Shown here one piece after another: positions 12,243 to 12,355 of a stretch of 12,355 nucleotides of DNA. The first letter of the stretch is position 1. The number at the start of each line of letters is the position of its first letter. The DNA is from Candidatus Avipropionibacterium avicola (GTDB lineage: Bacteria; Actinomycetota; Actinomycetes; Propionibacteriales; Propionibacteriaceae). The position numbers and the translations under genes were made by a program. The stretch spans positions 1 to 12,355 of the forward strand of contig DVLP01000294.1 in the NCBI GenBank assembly GCA_018715445.1, read 5' to 3'. The notes below the pieces were generated by a model. The model was not told the origin of the DNA. It saw only the letters and a program-made list of their open reading frames with translations, and did no database searches.

Positions 12243-12355
12243 GTGCCCCAGTCCAGGACACGCAAGGCGGCGGACCAGAAGAAGAAGGCTGCCACCAAGC
12301 GCAAGACTGCCGAGCGAGAGGCCGCGAACGAGGCCGAGCGCGAGGCCACTGCCCC
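12243..12355 (+). CDS. crgA: Cell division protein CrgA, 5' end only
   Basis: Only the first 37 codons lie in the window, then the sequence ends. The GTG at 12243 has a perfect AAGGAG (12231-12236) 6 bases upstream. The start PQSRTRK resembles the PKSRxRK opening of CrgA, a small actinobacterial membrane protein with two transmembrane helices that acts at the septum with FtsZ and the peptidoglycan machinery. The visible part continues as a Lys/Ala/Glu-rich stretch (about residues 12-36), longer and more charged than the short N-terminus of Streptomyces or Mycobacterium CrgA. The divergent DUF881 neighbour supports the call. The diagnostic transmembrane part is outside the window, so another small Lys-rich protein cannot be fully excluded. 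Confidence 0.72.
   Translation, partial: MPQSRTRKAADQKKKAATKRKTAEREAANEAEREATA

Overview
The window is high-GC DNA (about 70% by eye, with strongly GC-rich third codon positions) from an actinobacterium. A Propionibacteriales-type or related lineage is my best guess, but no single marker proves the family. Supporting signs are GTG starts with clear Shine-Dalgarno sites, an iron box of the DtxR/IdeR type, and a divergent DUF881/crgA gene pair like Rv0012/Rv0011c of Mycobacterium tuberculosis.

Left part (1-2278, + strand): the 3' part of an ABC exporter half-transporter whose ATPase domain has an unusual signature motif and D-loop, then a calcium-type nucleoside hydrolase. Middle left (2279-3655): a hairpin and a GGATCCAC-type repeat cluster separate the nucleoside hydrolase from a convergent, tightly coupled minus-strand operon, sirtuin then Nudix hydrolase. 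The Nudix ribosome binding site covers the sirtuin stop codon, and both products belong to families that act on NAD- or nucleotide-related molecules.

Middle (3656-7173, + strand): a siderophore-interacting FAD reductase with a DtxR/IdeR-like box ending 2 bases before its start codon, then an HrpB-type DEAH-family helicase (DEVH here). Right (7190-10945, - strand): a large multidrug-type ABC exporter with both halves fused in one chain (TMD-NBD-TMD-NBD). Its first ATPase domain has substitutions in the Q-loop, Walker B and H-loop, so one of its two ATP sites should be degenerate.

Right end (10946-12355): a 343-base, less GC-rich intergenic region holding a 21-base perfect palindrome and several smaller hairpins. 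Then come a DUF881 membrane protein (- strand) and, divergent from it, the first codons of the septation inhibitor crgA, cut by the window end.

I see no phage, IS element, CRISPR array, tRNA or rRNA, and no convincing new defence or biosynthetic system. The most notable points are the two exporters with degenerate ATPase motifs, the iron box placed over the probable core promoter, the sirtuin-Nudix coupling, the repeat that supplies the Nudix stop codon, and the palindrome upstream of the fused exporter.
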